Shown here one piece after another: positions 17,781-29,607 of a stretch of DNA of 64,000 nucleotides. The DNA comes from Piromyces finnis (lineage: Eukaryota > Neocallimastigomycota > Neocallimastigomycetes > Neocallimastigales > Neocallimastigaceae). The stretch lies in the NCBI GenBank assembly GCA_002104945.1, contig MCFH01000030.1, positions 186,001 to 250,000 on the forward strand, in the 5' to 3' direction. Both the position numbers and the translations under genes were made by a program. Position 1 is the first letter of the stretch. Each line of letters begins with the position of its first letter. The notes beneath the pieces were generated by a model. The model did not search any database. It was not told where the DNA came from and saw nothing but the letters and a program-made list of their open reading frames with translations.

Positions 17781-18966
17781 TGTTATTTGTTGATTCTGTT
17801 TATCTATTATATTATATATGGATAGTATGAATAGGTGTATTAATTTTAATAATTAGTATATATATAATAAATTAAATATATCCAAAACATTAAAAATTTT
17901 ATTTCGTTTTATTTTTTTTTCTAAAAAAAAGATATTTTGAATAGTCATTACTTATTTCAATGTTTCCTATTTTTGTTTTGTTATCATTTAATTGTAAATA
18001 TGAATGTATACTTTGATATTCTTTTTTTTTTTTTTTTTTTTTATTATATATAGTATTTTTATTAACTTGAGACTTAATATAAAATATTTTAATTTTTATA
18101 TATATTTAATTACTACTGTATATTTTAAATTTCTTTTCTTATAATTATTTTAAAAGTAATATATTGATTTTTATCCTATTATATATATAGTATATTTATA
18201 ACAAAAGAAAATCAATTAAGACATTAAATTTTATTTCATGAAATTTAAATTTCGAATTTAAATTAATTTTTTATTTTTTATAAATAAATTAATGAATATA
18301 ATATTTTCTTTCTTTTTATTTTAATAAGTAGTTTTATTATATTAATTATACCAGCATTTACTAAAATTAATATATTAAATGTCTTTGAGATTTACTTAAT
18401 TATCTATTAAAAAAAATACAGAAAAAAAATATATTGTTGGATAATACACTATTTTATAGGATTTGAATTTATGCATAAATTTTAAAGTTTATTATTAATT
18501 AATATAATAATAAATAAAAAATTCATTAATTTGAAGAAAAAAAAATAGATAAAAATAAAAAACCGTCACTAATCATCTAATCATTAATATTAATTTATAT
18601 AATTAACAACTAATAATAATATAAAATATTTCAAGTAATTTTCAAGTTTATATAATATAATAAAATAATAAAATATGAATATTTATTAAGTTTATTCTTA
18701 GATAACGAAAGATGTATACATTTAGTATTCAATAAATTACAGAAATTATGTATATTGTTTATTAGCATATGCTTTTACTAGTAAACAATAACATTTTAAT
18801 AGTACATATTAAATTGTCTATTTAATTTTTTTATTTTTAATTTACTTTAATAAAATAGTGTAAAATAAAAAAAAAATATAACCCCATGCAAAATTATCCT
18901 TCATCATACTATTTTTATTCATTAATACATTATTAAAATAATAATGTTAGAATTTAAAGATTATTT
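17781..18966. other. Spacer upstream of IPK1, no gene seen
   Basis: About 1.2 kb, almost entirely A/T, with a T run at about 18024-18042. It holds the IPK1 promoter side and the Maf 3' flank. No plausible coding stretch was found on either strand. Confidence 0.6.
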
Positions 18967-20330
18967 TTAATCTAATAGTTGTTTAAAAGTACAGAAAAAT
19001 CTTTGAGCTGGAAAACCTATTGTATATAATAATTTATTAATTACGCATTTAAAAATATTATGTAGATTTATTTTAAAAAGATATATGAATATTGAATATT
19101 TACCAACAACATTATAGTAACAACCATTGATTTTTTCAATAAAAAAGGCTGATAATCCTTGATAACCATAACTTCCGGCTTTGTCCCTATTAACAAAGAA
19201 TTTATATATTTAATTTAATATAAATGGAATAAAGAGATATAGTTATTAATTAAAATAACTATTCTATTTACATTGGTTCTCCAGTTGCTACATATGCATC
19301 AATAACTTCGTCAGAAAAAGATTCCTTTTCTGATGAGAATGAAACTTGTGTTTCCTCGACAAATGATACTATAACCATATCATTTGTATCAACATCATTT
19401 TGAATATCTTGAAGGGTTAATAAAGTAGCATTTTCTATATATGATTTATTTGGTGGCAAACGTTCTACTTTTGTAGTTAAAATATTTTCTTCTACTTTTC
19501 TTTTTTTATTAATATGACTCTGAGTATTTTTTGCTTTTAAAACTTTCTCTATGTTGAATAATGCTTTTTTTTCACTTTTTAAAACACTGTCTTTTAATGG
19601 AAGAACTATACTAACACCTGTAAAAACACTATGATGTTGCCCTCTTAGATTTTTTAATGTTGCTTTTGCATCTTCAATTGAACTTGGTTTACCGAGAATT
19701 TTATTTTGACAAGTGACAACTGTATCAGCACCGACAACAATTATATTATCTTTAATATTACTATTCTATTTTTTTTTTTTTTTTTTTTTAATACTTAGTT
19801 TTAAGTTATTGATTTATTTTATACATATATATATACAAATATTTATTGTAGTATTAATAAAAACAAATTATATTTTACTTTTCTTCTGCAATAAACCTCA
19901 AGTGACTAAGAGATTATTTTATTACAAATAATATTTAAATTTATACAAATTTTAAGAGAATTAAAACAACATATGATAAAAATAATTTATATTCAATTAT
20001 ATGTGTTTAATATATATACAATATTTAGTATAATGTTTAATTATAAATTATAATATCATCTTATTTATATTTAAAAGTAAATTTAAATAATTTCTATTAT
20101 ACTTTTTCTATGGCATTTCTTCTAACATAATCAGCTACATTTGAATTATTTTTATCAAGAATAGATTCATCAAATTTTGAAGGATCGACTTCAAATGGAA
20201 TATCTAGTTTTGATAAAATTTCTTTACGTCTTGGTGAACCTGAACCGAGAATTAATTTTAATAATGCTTCTTCTGATTTATCTTTATCATTAACTTTAAA
20301 TTTCTGTAAAAATGGTAAATTGAAATTCAT
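18967..20330 (-). CDS. Maf-family nucleoside triphosphate pyrophosphatase with internal insertion
   Basis: Maf/ASMTL-N family enzymes hydrolyse non-canonical or modified NTPs to the monophosphate and pyrophosphate. Exon 1 (20330 to about 20099) holds [19 protein letters not shown] and the VDPSKFDE block. Exon 2 (about 19775-19271) holds [20 protein letters not shown] with the catalytic Asp, then [13 protein letters not shown], then [11 protein letters not shown]. Exon 3 (about 19187-19105) gives [19 protein letters not shown], and exon 4 ends [15 protein letters not shown] at 18967. All conserved Maf blocks are present. About 60 extra residues sit between TGVSIVLP and the [11 protein letters not shown] strand; they include a basic cluster NKKRKVEEN that resembles a monopartite nuclear-import signal. 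The start agrees with the [11 protein letters not shown] leader, which has no obvious targeting peptide. Confidence 0.88.
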
Positions 20331-21346
20331 TTCTTTTTTTTTTTTTTTTTTTATTTTATTTTATATGAATGATACTTTAAATATATATTTAGTTTTTTTT
20401 TTTTTTTTATTTATTTAAATTAATATATAATTAAAAAAAAATAAATTAAATTAATTAAAATAGTATATAATTATGAAAGATATAAAAATAAAAATTTTAA
20501 TCAAATTTGATATATAAATCTTAATTAATAATAATTTTATTAAATTATTGTATTTAAATATAAAGTACATTTAATAATTATTTTTGATAAATTTTAAGAA
20601 AATTTTATTTATATGGACAAACCTGTTAAAAAAAAATATCGCTTGTTGTTTATAGTAAGGAGTTCAACATTTTAATATTAAAATAGATATAATCAATATA
20701 GTTATTTATTATTTCAAAAGACTTATATACAATATATACATATATTTAAGTAAGGTAATGAATATTTGAATTAATAGTAAATAATAAAAATTTAATGTAT
20801 ATATTTATACACATTAAACATATTTTATTTATTTTTTTGGAATTTTCAAAGTAATTTTTTTTTATTTTCATTTTAATGTAAGGCAGCATTTTCATAGTTG
20901 AATAATATAGATTTTTAAAATACTAAAAATATAAATATAATAACATTTAAATTACATTCTTATTTAAAATAATTCCAATGACAAACATTTAAAATACTTG
21001 ATAAACAATACAATTATTTATTCTATATAACTGCTTTTATTAGGTTATTATAAAATTAGAGATATTTTACAAAGTAAAATTTTAAATATAAACATTGATA
21101 TTATCTTGTATATCATACTTATAAATAAATAAGTTAATTCAAGAAAAATAATACTATTAAATGTTTGAGATTCAAATAGAGCATTTCAATATTTATATTA
21201 ATATTTAATTTTCTTTTTTAAAATAAATAAATATGAGATATTATATGCAATAGAATAAGAATTTATAATATTGATATTATATATTTATTATTATCATTTT
21301 ATATGAATATTTTTTTTTAAAAAAATAGTATATTTAAATAGTAATA
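20331..21346. other. Divergent spacer between Maf and SLMAP-like genes
   Basis: About 1 kb separating two divergently transcribed genes, so it should carry both promoters. T runs lie next to the Maf start (20333-20352 and 20394-20409). A short frame at about 20612 reads MDKPVKKKYRLLFIVRSSTF and then stops. It is noted but unsupported. No other coding signal. Confidence 0.55.
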
Positions 21347-24300
21347 ATGACAATTTTATTACTAGAACCAATTGGTGAGTCTTTTAGTGAGAAAAGAATT
21401 AATCTTACTACTGATATTATAAAAGTTGGAAGGTATATATTTATATTACAAAGTTTAAATATTTTGTGGTCAAATTAATAATTCATTGAATATTATAAAT
21501 AAAAGAAAAATATCAGCAAAAAATCCACCAGAACCATATAATGGTATATTTGAAAGTAAAGTATTGAGTAGAACTCATGCTGAAATTTGGAATGATAAAG
21601 GAAAGGTAGAAAATAAAAATTACTTTATATCAAAAAAACAATTGGCTATTTTATGTAGTATTAATTTTTTCCCCTCCCAAATACATATATAAAGATTTTA
21701 ATTAAAGATGTTGGAAGTAGTAATGGTACTTTTATTAATGGAAAAAGAATTAGTGAGGAAGGTCAACCAAGTGCATCCTTCGAATTACATACGGGTGATA
21801 TATTAGAATTTGGTATTGATATTAAAAATGAAGAAGGAGATGATAGTAAGTGTATTTTTCAATTTTATAAAACAATATAGAATGTAGATAAAAATATAAA
21901 GTTTATAAACAGAGTTTTTATTAATTCGCCACCAATTTAAAAGTTCTATATAGAAAAGTATCAGCAAAAGTAAAAATAATGTCAGATGATTCTTCTTCAA
22001 ACTATTCAGAGTAAATATAATAATTATATTAATAAACATCATAAGTAATTTAATATAATAAATTAATTTAATTTCAAAATATATATATATGTATTTTTTC
22101 CTTTTTTTCCTTTTTTAAAAAATAATAAAATAAAATAAAGGGTTTTAATAAATTTTGAAACTATCTTGGATGTAAATATAATAGATATTCATAATATAAA
22201 AATCATTTTTAAATAAAAGACTTTAATACTAAAAGAAATAATAATGTATTAATATATTTAATTTTATAAATCAAGAAACAAATTGAAAAAGCAGAGAGTA
22301 CTCAATCGGAATTAAAGCTAATAAGAAATATAATATCAGATTTAACTTCAAAAATTGAATCTATTCCACCAACTGTAAGATTATTTAATAATAATAATAA
22401 TAATATATAAATTTTTTACAAATATTATCAAAATAAAAGTACCGCATATATTAAATATATATATTTGTTTTTACATTTTGAAAATCGTAAAGTTTTCAAA
22501 GAAGAAGATTTTAATGGAATTAGATGAAGCACATAATCAAGAAAGACTTTGGATAGATAAATATACAAATCTTTTAAAAAACTCTAGACAAAACGAAAAA
22601 GATTTAGAATTGTTAAAAGCAGATAATCAAAATTTAATTGATGATGCTGAATATACAAAATGCCAATTAGAAATTTCAGAGGATCGTGTTAAGGAGTTAG
22701 AGGAAAAACAAAGTTTTTATGAAAAAGAAAATCAAATTGTTAAAGATGAATACGCAAAAATGAGAAATGATGTAAGTAGTTTTGAAAGATTAAAGAATGT
22801 AAATTTAATAATTATTAATTCCAATTAATTTATTTTATAATTTTTTAAAAGTATAAAGATTTAAGCGATAAATTAGAAAGAGAAGAAAGACAAGTAATAC
22901 CTTTTTATTTTCGATATATTTATTAGTTAAATTAAACCTTTTATTAAAGACTAAAATTTATTGAATGTATAATGTTTAAATAGAATGAGAAATTTAAGAA
23001 AAGAATAAGTGACCTTGAAGAAAATTGTAGCAAAATTAAATATGAAGTATGATGTTAAGAATGTTATAAATTTAAAAGATGTTATATATATATTTATTAA
23101 ACTTTTTTTTTCTTTTTGTATATTGTAATATTTTGACTATGACGTTTTAAATTTATTATGGATATTACAAATGAAAAATGCTATGTATATTTTTTTTTCC
23201 TTTTATAAATATATATATATATTATATATGAAAATTGAATGCTTGAAAAAAAAATGATAAATAAAAACAATTCAAACGGTATGTAAAAAGAATATAGATA
23301 ATATGGATATTGCACAAGACAAGGTAGCCGAATTAAATAAAAAAATTGAAGAATTAAACAAAACCATTGAATATCTTGAAATGGAAAAAAAAGATATTAT
23401 TGTTTCCAAGAATGATATTAGGGATGAACTAAATTTACAAAAGATCGAGTTTAATAAAAAAATTAATGATTGGATAGAAAAAGAAAAACAATGGAATGAA
23501 GGTATGAATAATTTGAAGGATGAGATAGATAATAAAAATCATAGGAATGATGAATTATCAAAAGAGATTCAAGAATTAAAAGAGGAAATTAAAAAGGAAA
23601 ATAAAGAATTAATTGCTATCAGTAATAATAATAAAAATATTACATCATTAGAAAACAATTGTAAACATTTAAAGGAAGAAAATGAAAAGTTAAAGAAAAC
23701 AATAGAAGAAGAAAAACAAAAAGGTAGAGCCAATCTTAAAGAATGGAACAGTTTTAAGAATAAATTAACAAAAGATAATGAAAGTTTAATAAAGGAAAAG
23801 GATACCTTATCTAAACAATTAAAAGAGCTTCAACAATGGAAATTGGAAAAAGAAAAGGAAATTTCTTCAAAAAAATTATCGATACCCTCAGCTTCACCAG
23901 AAAAAGATTTTTCTGTTACCAAATCCATTGATACAAACGATACCACTATTTCAAATACCATAACTTCTATGAATGTTAATACAACAACCATCACTAGCAC
24001 TGTCAACAGAAAGAATAAGAATAGAAAGAATAAGAAGGATAATAATAAAAAAGAAGATACCAAAACTGAGCCACAACCAGAACCAATAAAGCAAGAAGAT
24101 AAAGAAAAAGATGAATTTAATAATGATTTAAATCATAGTTTAGCTGCTTCTTCACAATCATCTCTTGCAACTATAAATTTAGATGATGAAAAACAAGCAC
24201 AAATTGGAGAAGAAGAAAATGTTATAATGCGAGTCATGGTAAATATTCCCCTCCCCCCCTTTTTTTTTATCTTATTAATTTATTATTAATATTAATTATA

Positions 24301-24488
24301 TGATATTTAATGAACCATCCCTTACTTTTATAACTAATTTTACAAAACAAAAAATTTTTTATTTTCTTTTTTTTTTAATTTTATAATTTTTATTATAGAA
24401 AACGGTAGTTATTCCACTTGTCATGGGTATATTGTTTTCAGTACTTTTTAATTATTTTTTCATTCATGATACTAAATCTTTTTCATGA
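21347..24488 (+). CDS. FHA/coiled-coil tail-anchored protein, SLMAP/Far9-Far10 type (STRIPAK)
   Basis: Probable FHA-domain subunit of the STRIPAK phosphatase complex at an endomembrane. Exon 1 (21347-21432) encodes MTILLLEPIGESFSEKRI and VGR. Exon 2 (from 21506) has FESKVLSRTHAEIWND. Exon 3 has KDVGSSNGTFINGKRIS and LHTGDILEFGIDI. These are the FHA phosphothreonine-binding motifs (GR, S-x-x-H, SSNGT). An intron at 21846-21943 restores the frame into ILYRKVSAKVKIM. A 31-nt mini-exon (22141-22171, EVLINFETILD) is needed to stay in frame. Then come several coiled-coil exons, among them 22480-22770 and 23300-24240. After an Asn/Lys/Glu-rich stretch the last exon encodes VVIPLVMGILFSVLFNYFF, a single C-terminal membrane anchor, and stops at 24488. 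FHA plus coiled coil plus tail anchor is the SLMAP architecture; fungal Far9/Far10 share it. Confidence 0.82.
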
Positions 24489-24848
24489 AAATAAATAAAT
24501 CATTATACCTTTTTCAATATTAAATGTATCACCATTTTACACTCAATGATAATCTAGATATTCTTAAATAATTATTATTATTATTATTTCTTTCCATTTT
24601 GTTTAATATTAAGTCATTATTAAATAATTAAAATATTTATTTTTTTTTTAATTTTATTTTTCTTTAATTTTTTATCTTTCCTTTTTTGAAAAAAAAAATT
24701 TTTTTTTTTTTTTTTGAAATCATTTCCTATTACCATAAACTTTTCTTTCATTTAAATAGTAAACTTTAAAAAAAAGAAAAATATAATAAGAGTAAAACGA
24801 ATTTACAAAATAAAGTTTTTATTTATAATAAAATTTGAAATAATAAAA

Positions 24849-24893
<45 letters not shown>

Positions 24894-25912
24894 AAAAAAA
24901 CAACTGATAATTACAAAATTTAACATCATCATCATCGTAGTAAGGAGAATAAAAAATAATAAATAACTAGCTAAACAAATAAATAAATAAAGATAAAATA
25001 AAAAATTTAGTAAATTTGATAATTATAATTAAAAAATAATAAATAAAAAAAAAAAAAATAAAAATAAAAACTAGTAAATAATAATAAAAAGCAATAACAA
25101 AAGAGTAATTTAATCTATTACAAATTTCTATAATGAAAAAAAAAAAAAGAAACTATATAAAACTATTTAAAAATAATAATAAATATAAATAAAAGAAAGA
25201 AAGAAACAGAGTAATATAGTCATAAAAAAAAAATAATATGTAAAAGAAAAAAAAACTTTAAATTTTCTTTGAATAAAGTGTGTCAGATGAAATGAATTTA
25301 GTATCTTGTGAATTTCCAAGCCTAAACCTGTGATTCATGAATAATTCTTTTTATTTATTTATTTATTAATTTATTCATTCATTCATTAAATTTTACCTTC
25401 CACACACAAATTAAAAATCGTTAACCATCACTAAGTTCTATTAATTAATATATTAATAATATATAATTAGTAAATTGTTAATTAAGAAATTAATAATTAT
25501 AATAATATATAATAAAATAAAAACTTTTTTATCCACAATATAAAAAACCTTTATTTTTTTTTTAAAAAAAAAAATATCAAAGGAAGAAACCCTATGAAAA
25601 TATTAAAACTTATTCTGAAAGAAAAGTTTATTGAAAGATTTCAATAAAAGTAAAATAGTATACATATATATTTAATATACATTATTTTCCCACTATTTAG
25701 TTTATGTTTTTTTTTTTTTTAAAAAAAAAAAAGATTTTAAGTAAGATTATAAAGAATTTAAATAAATACACTTTACATTTTATTTCTAGGTTACTTTTCA
25801 TTTATATACAAAATACAAAACAAAGCCATTTCTTTATATATCTTTATAAATTAGAAATATATATTAAGGAACTAAACAAACAAATTACACTACTTTTAAT
25901 TTTCAATTAAAA
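24489..25912. other. Spacer between SLMAP-like and Hsp20 genes
   Basis: 1.4 kb that is mostly A-rich and holds a poly(A) tract (24854-24900). A GC-richer island at about 25265-25345 and 25395-25432 has open minus-strand frames ending DTLYSKKI or reading GLGLEIHKILNSF. It could be a stray exon, a non-coding RNA or chance. The downstream part should contain the Hsp20 promoter; I could not identify a convincing heat-shock element. Confidence 0.5.
24854..24900. repeat. Interrupted poly(A) tract
   Basis: 27 A, one G, then 19 A. Confidence 0.95.
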
Positions 25913-26575
25913 ATGTCTTTTTATATATTAAATAATGAATATTATGATAGTTATGGCTATGTTGACCCTTTGGGTATTTCATATAATACAATAGGAAATA
26001 TCTATCATCATTCTTCGAGTACTATTAAATATAAGCGTAGTAGTATTGACAATTTCTTTCATTCATTTTCATTTTTTAGTAAAAATCATAATGTTGATAG
26101 AAGATTATCGGAAAGCAAAAAGAATAAAGAAAATAAAAATAATAAGATATATATAAAAGCATTAACTTCACAAACACCTTTAAATACTTTATCTTTAAAC
26201 CATAATAATAGTAATAATAATTATAATAGTAACGAAAATGATAGAATTAATAGAATTAAATTGAGTAAATATAATGAAAGATATTCTGATTTAATTTATA
26301 ATTCTTCTGTTTATCAACCTACTATAAATGTTGAAGAAAACGAAAATGAATATCGTATAAATGTATATTTATTAGACATAAAGAGGAATGAAATTAAAAT
26401 AGATTTAAATGGTGATAATATAATTATCCATGGCGAAAGAGGAAGAAAATCAAAGAAATATACAAAATTTACAAAATTTAATAGAATGTTTACTGTTCCA
26501 ACTGATGCAGATATTAATTCCATACAAGTAAGTTTTCAAAATCAAATTTTAGAAATTGTTCTAAAGAAGAAATAA
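25913..26575 (+). CDS. Small heat-shock protein (Hsp20/alpha-crystallin)
   Basis: ATP-independent holdase chaperone. A single 220-aa exon. The N-terminal ~130 residues are Tyr/Ser/Asn-rich with an SSIDNFFHSFSFF hydrophobic patch, typical of the variable sHSP arm. The alpha-crystallin domain spans about residues 133-220: YQPTINVEENENEYRINVYL, IKIDLNGDNIIIHGERG, FNRMFTVPTDADINSIQVSF and LEIVLKKK. The strand preceding FNRMF is short but in register. The protein ends at the last beta-strand with KKK, so it lacks the usual C-terminal IxI tail that bridges dimers into oligomers. The gene is intronless, as common for heat-inducible sHSPs. Confidence 0.85.
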   Translation: MSFYILNNEYYDSYGYVDPLGISYNTIGNIYHHSSSTIKYKRSSIDNFFHSFSFFSKNHNVDRRLSESKKNKENKNNKIYIKALTSQTPLNTLSLNHNNSNNNYNSNENDRINRIKLSKYNERYSDLIYNSSVYQPTINVEENENEYRINVYLLDIKRNEIKIDLNGDNIIIHGERGRKSKKYTKFTKFNRMFTVPTDADINSIQVSFQNQILEIVLKKK

Positions 26576-28831
26576 AATAATATAATAGGAATATATATTT
26601 CTTTTTATAAAAAATTAAGAAATATATGAATAATTCTACTTTATATATCAATGCGAAACAATACAATACTGTTAAAAAAAAAAAACTATTTATTTTGTCT
26701 AAACGCATCAAATATCAAATGTACTTTTATATATTTTTATTGTAAATATGTTAAACATCAAATTTCGAAATATGTAATAATATAAAATAAACTTATTTTA
26801 AAATATATTAAACATTTTAATAACAACAATAATAATATCATTATATAATAAATATTTAATAATGATATATAAGTTTTTTTTTAAAGTGTTTTTTAAAAAA
26901 GTTAAATATTAATCTTTAATTCATCTTATATAAAAATATAAATATATTTATTCTGTTTATATAATTAACCATATCAACGCACACCAAAAGTATTTTTAAA
27001 ATTTATATTAAATTATTCCAATCAACATTATTGTTGATAAAATAAAATAAAATAAAAAATATCAATTAAAATGAAAAAATAGTTTAATATCAACGATATT
27101 TAATCATCCAAAAGATTAATATAAAAAATAATACCTTGTATCTTGTGTAGTAGCCTAGTATCTTGTGTAGTGGTATAGTGTTCTACTTTTGTAAAAAAAA
27201 AAAGTCTCCTTTTCTTACTATTATTGATTTTTAAAATTACACTCTATTTCTTATATGGGTTATTTATAAAGATTAAAATTACTTTTATTAAAAATGATGT
27301 TGTTTATTTTTTTATCCAATAAAAAAAAATAAAAGTGGAAAAATAATTTAATTTATAAAGTTACACAAAATAAAACATCGTTGTTGCTTTCCAATAAAAA
27401 AAATATAATAGTATAATTATATATTATTTTTTTTTTTCTCTTTTTCATAAAATACTTATTGTTAAAGTTTTCAAATGTAATGTTTTTTTCGCCGTTATAT
27501 TGATTCTAATATTGTTTTATAATTCAATATATAATAAAATAAACAGTTTAATTTAAAGTTTCCTGTCAATTCAATTTATTTTTAATCTAGTCCATAATGA
27601 TGTATACAATATTATATTGAAACTGTATTATATTTATTGATGCTATGTTTCAAAATACCACTTTTATATATCCCTATTGATTGATTATATATTAAAATAG
27701 TATTTTAATATATTGTATAAAACATTTTTATTTATTTATACATTACCAGAAAAAAAACAATTATAATATATTAAATATAATATATAATAAATACTATTTC
27801 TAAATAAAAAGTAATTTAATATTAAAGATTTAATAATAAGGTTTTTATATTAATTAATAAAATCTTGTACAACTTAAAAATTACTATAATAAGATATATC
27901 AAAAAGAACAAAACTGTTGAAAAGAATATTAAATATTTAAAATAAATTGAATATCAACTAAAGCTAGAATCAAAGTAAATAATATATTATTATATATTAT
28001 TATAATATATAATAGTATACGAATTGAGTAAATTCAAATTATTAATAACTAATAGTCATTATCATATAAAAATATAAATAATTATTATATAAACATTATA
28101 TTTAGCTTTATATAATCTGTATTTATTATTTTTCACATAGTCAAGGTGTAGGTAAATTATATATTATTTAATAATTATGAATTATTTTAGGATTATTATT
28201 AATATTATGGTTATATATATTTATTTATAATAATAAAATATATATTGAAAATAATTATTATTTTTCTCTTTTTTTTTTTATTTTTTTATTTTTACTGTTT
28301 TAGTTTATAATTATTTTATTATTTATTATAAAAATAAAAAGTAAAGCAATTTGATGATAATAATAAGAATTAATAAATATTATTATCATTAAAAAATAAA
28401 AAAAGAAAAAGAAAAATAAATTAGCTTTAAACTATAATTTTATTTTCTTTTTATTATTTTACTACCTGTATTATTATTATTATCAAATTAGAAAAGAAAA
28501 AAAAAACTAAAAGTTTATTTTTTAATTCATTATTATCAAAATTTCTTTTATATATTTGTTTTCAATTTTGTTATTTTTATATTACACATTTTCATACCAA
28601 AATTTTGTTTCAACACATATCCTATAAACCATAATTCAAACCATTTTTAATAAACTTTCAGCATATGTTTCAAAAATTCATATTTTAATAACCACATATT
28701 AATAAATATTCAAAAAAGAAAGTTTTATTCAACATACCATAACTAACCCTACTTTATTCAATGTAAATAATAAAAGAAATTAATTCCATAATACATACTT
28801 TAAACTTATTCAAAATCAAAGTAAATATTCT

Positions 28832-28897
<66 letters not shown>

Positions 28898-29607
28898 TAT
28901 TTAAACAAACAAATAAATAAACAAGGTATTTATATCGAAGCTCTATATAAATATAAAAAAAGAATTTATATGATAAAGACAAATTACACAAACTGAAATG
29001 TTCAGACTAAAAATTTAAAATAATAATTACCACATATTTAACATTAATTATATATAATATAAATAAAATAGAAATTTCAAAGAATTTATACTTTTCAAAA
29101 AAAAAAAAAAGTTTAATAATAATATACAGGTATAATATAGTTTAAAAAATATATTATATATGTTTTATTTTTAAACTGTTGTTTAAATAATTAAATAAAA
29201 ATAATCAATTATAAATGGTAAATATATATTTTTATTATTATTGGAAAAGTAAAACGTAAAAGAGATACTAAATTTAATTTTAATATATATATTATATAGA
29301 ATTAATAGATTAGAAAAAAAAAAAACATAGAAAAATAATAAAATACTAAAGAATTAGAAAAAACAAGAAAATAATAAAAAAAGAATAGATTATCATTCTA
29401 AACTACTATTCTTTATTATTATATTCTTCATATTGGAAAATAAATAATCAAATTAAAAACAAGAATTTATATATATTAAAATAAAATAACTAATAGAATT
29501 ACTTTTAAAAATATAATTTTAAAACATTTTACAAAAAGTAATAACAAACTCGAAAATAAATAACATTATAAGGCAATATTAAAAAAAGTGAAGAATAATA
29601 AAACTAA
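26576..29607. other. 3-kb AT-rich gene desert
   Basis: No gene seen on either strand. A short imperfect direct repeat (GTATCTTGTGTAGT, twice, about 27138-27172) and an (AAT)n tract at 28833-28895 are the only structured elements. The 3' part is presumably the promoter/5' leader of the TPR-metallo-hydrolase gene. Confidence 0.6.
28833..28895. repeat. (AAT)n microsatellite
   Basis: About 20 uninterrupted AAT units upstream of the gene at 29608. Confidence 0.95.

Noticed and set aside
25580-25640. Heat-shock element upstream of the Hsp20 gene
   Set aside because: Several GAA/TTC triplets occur but none have the required alternating 5-bp spacing; in AT-rich DNA this is expected by chance.
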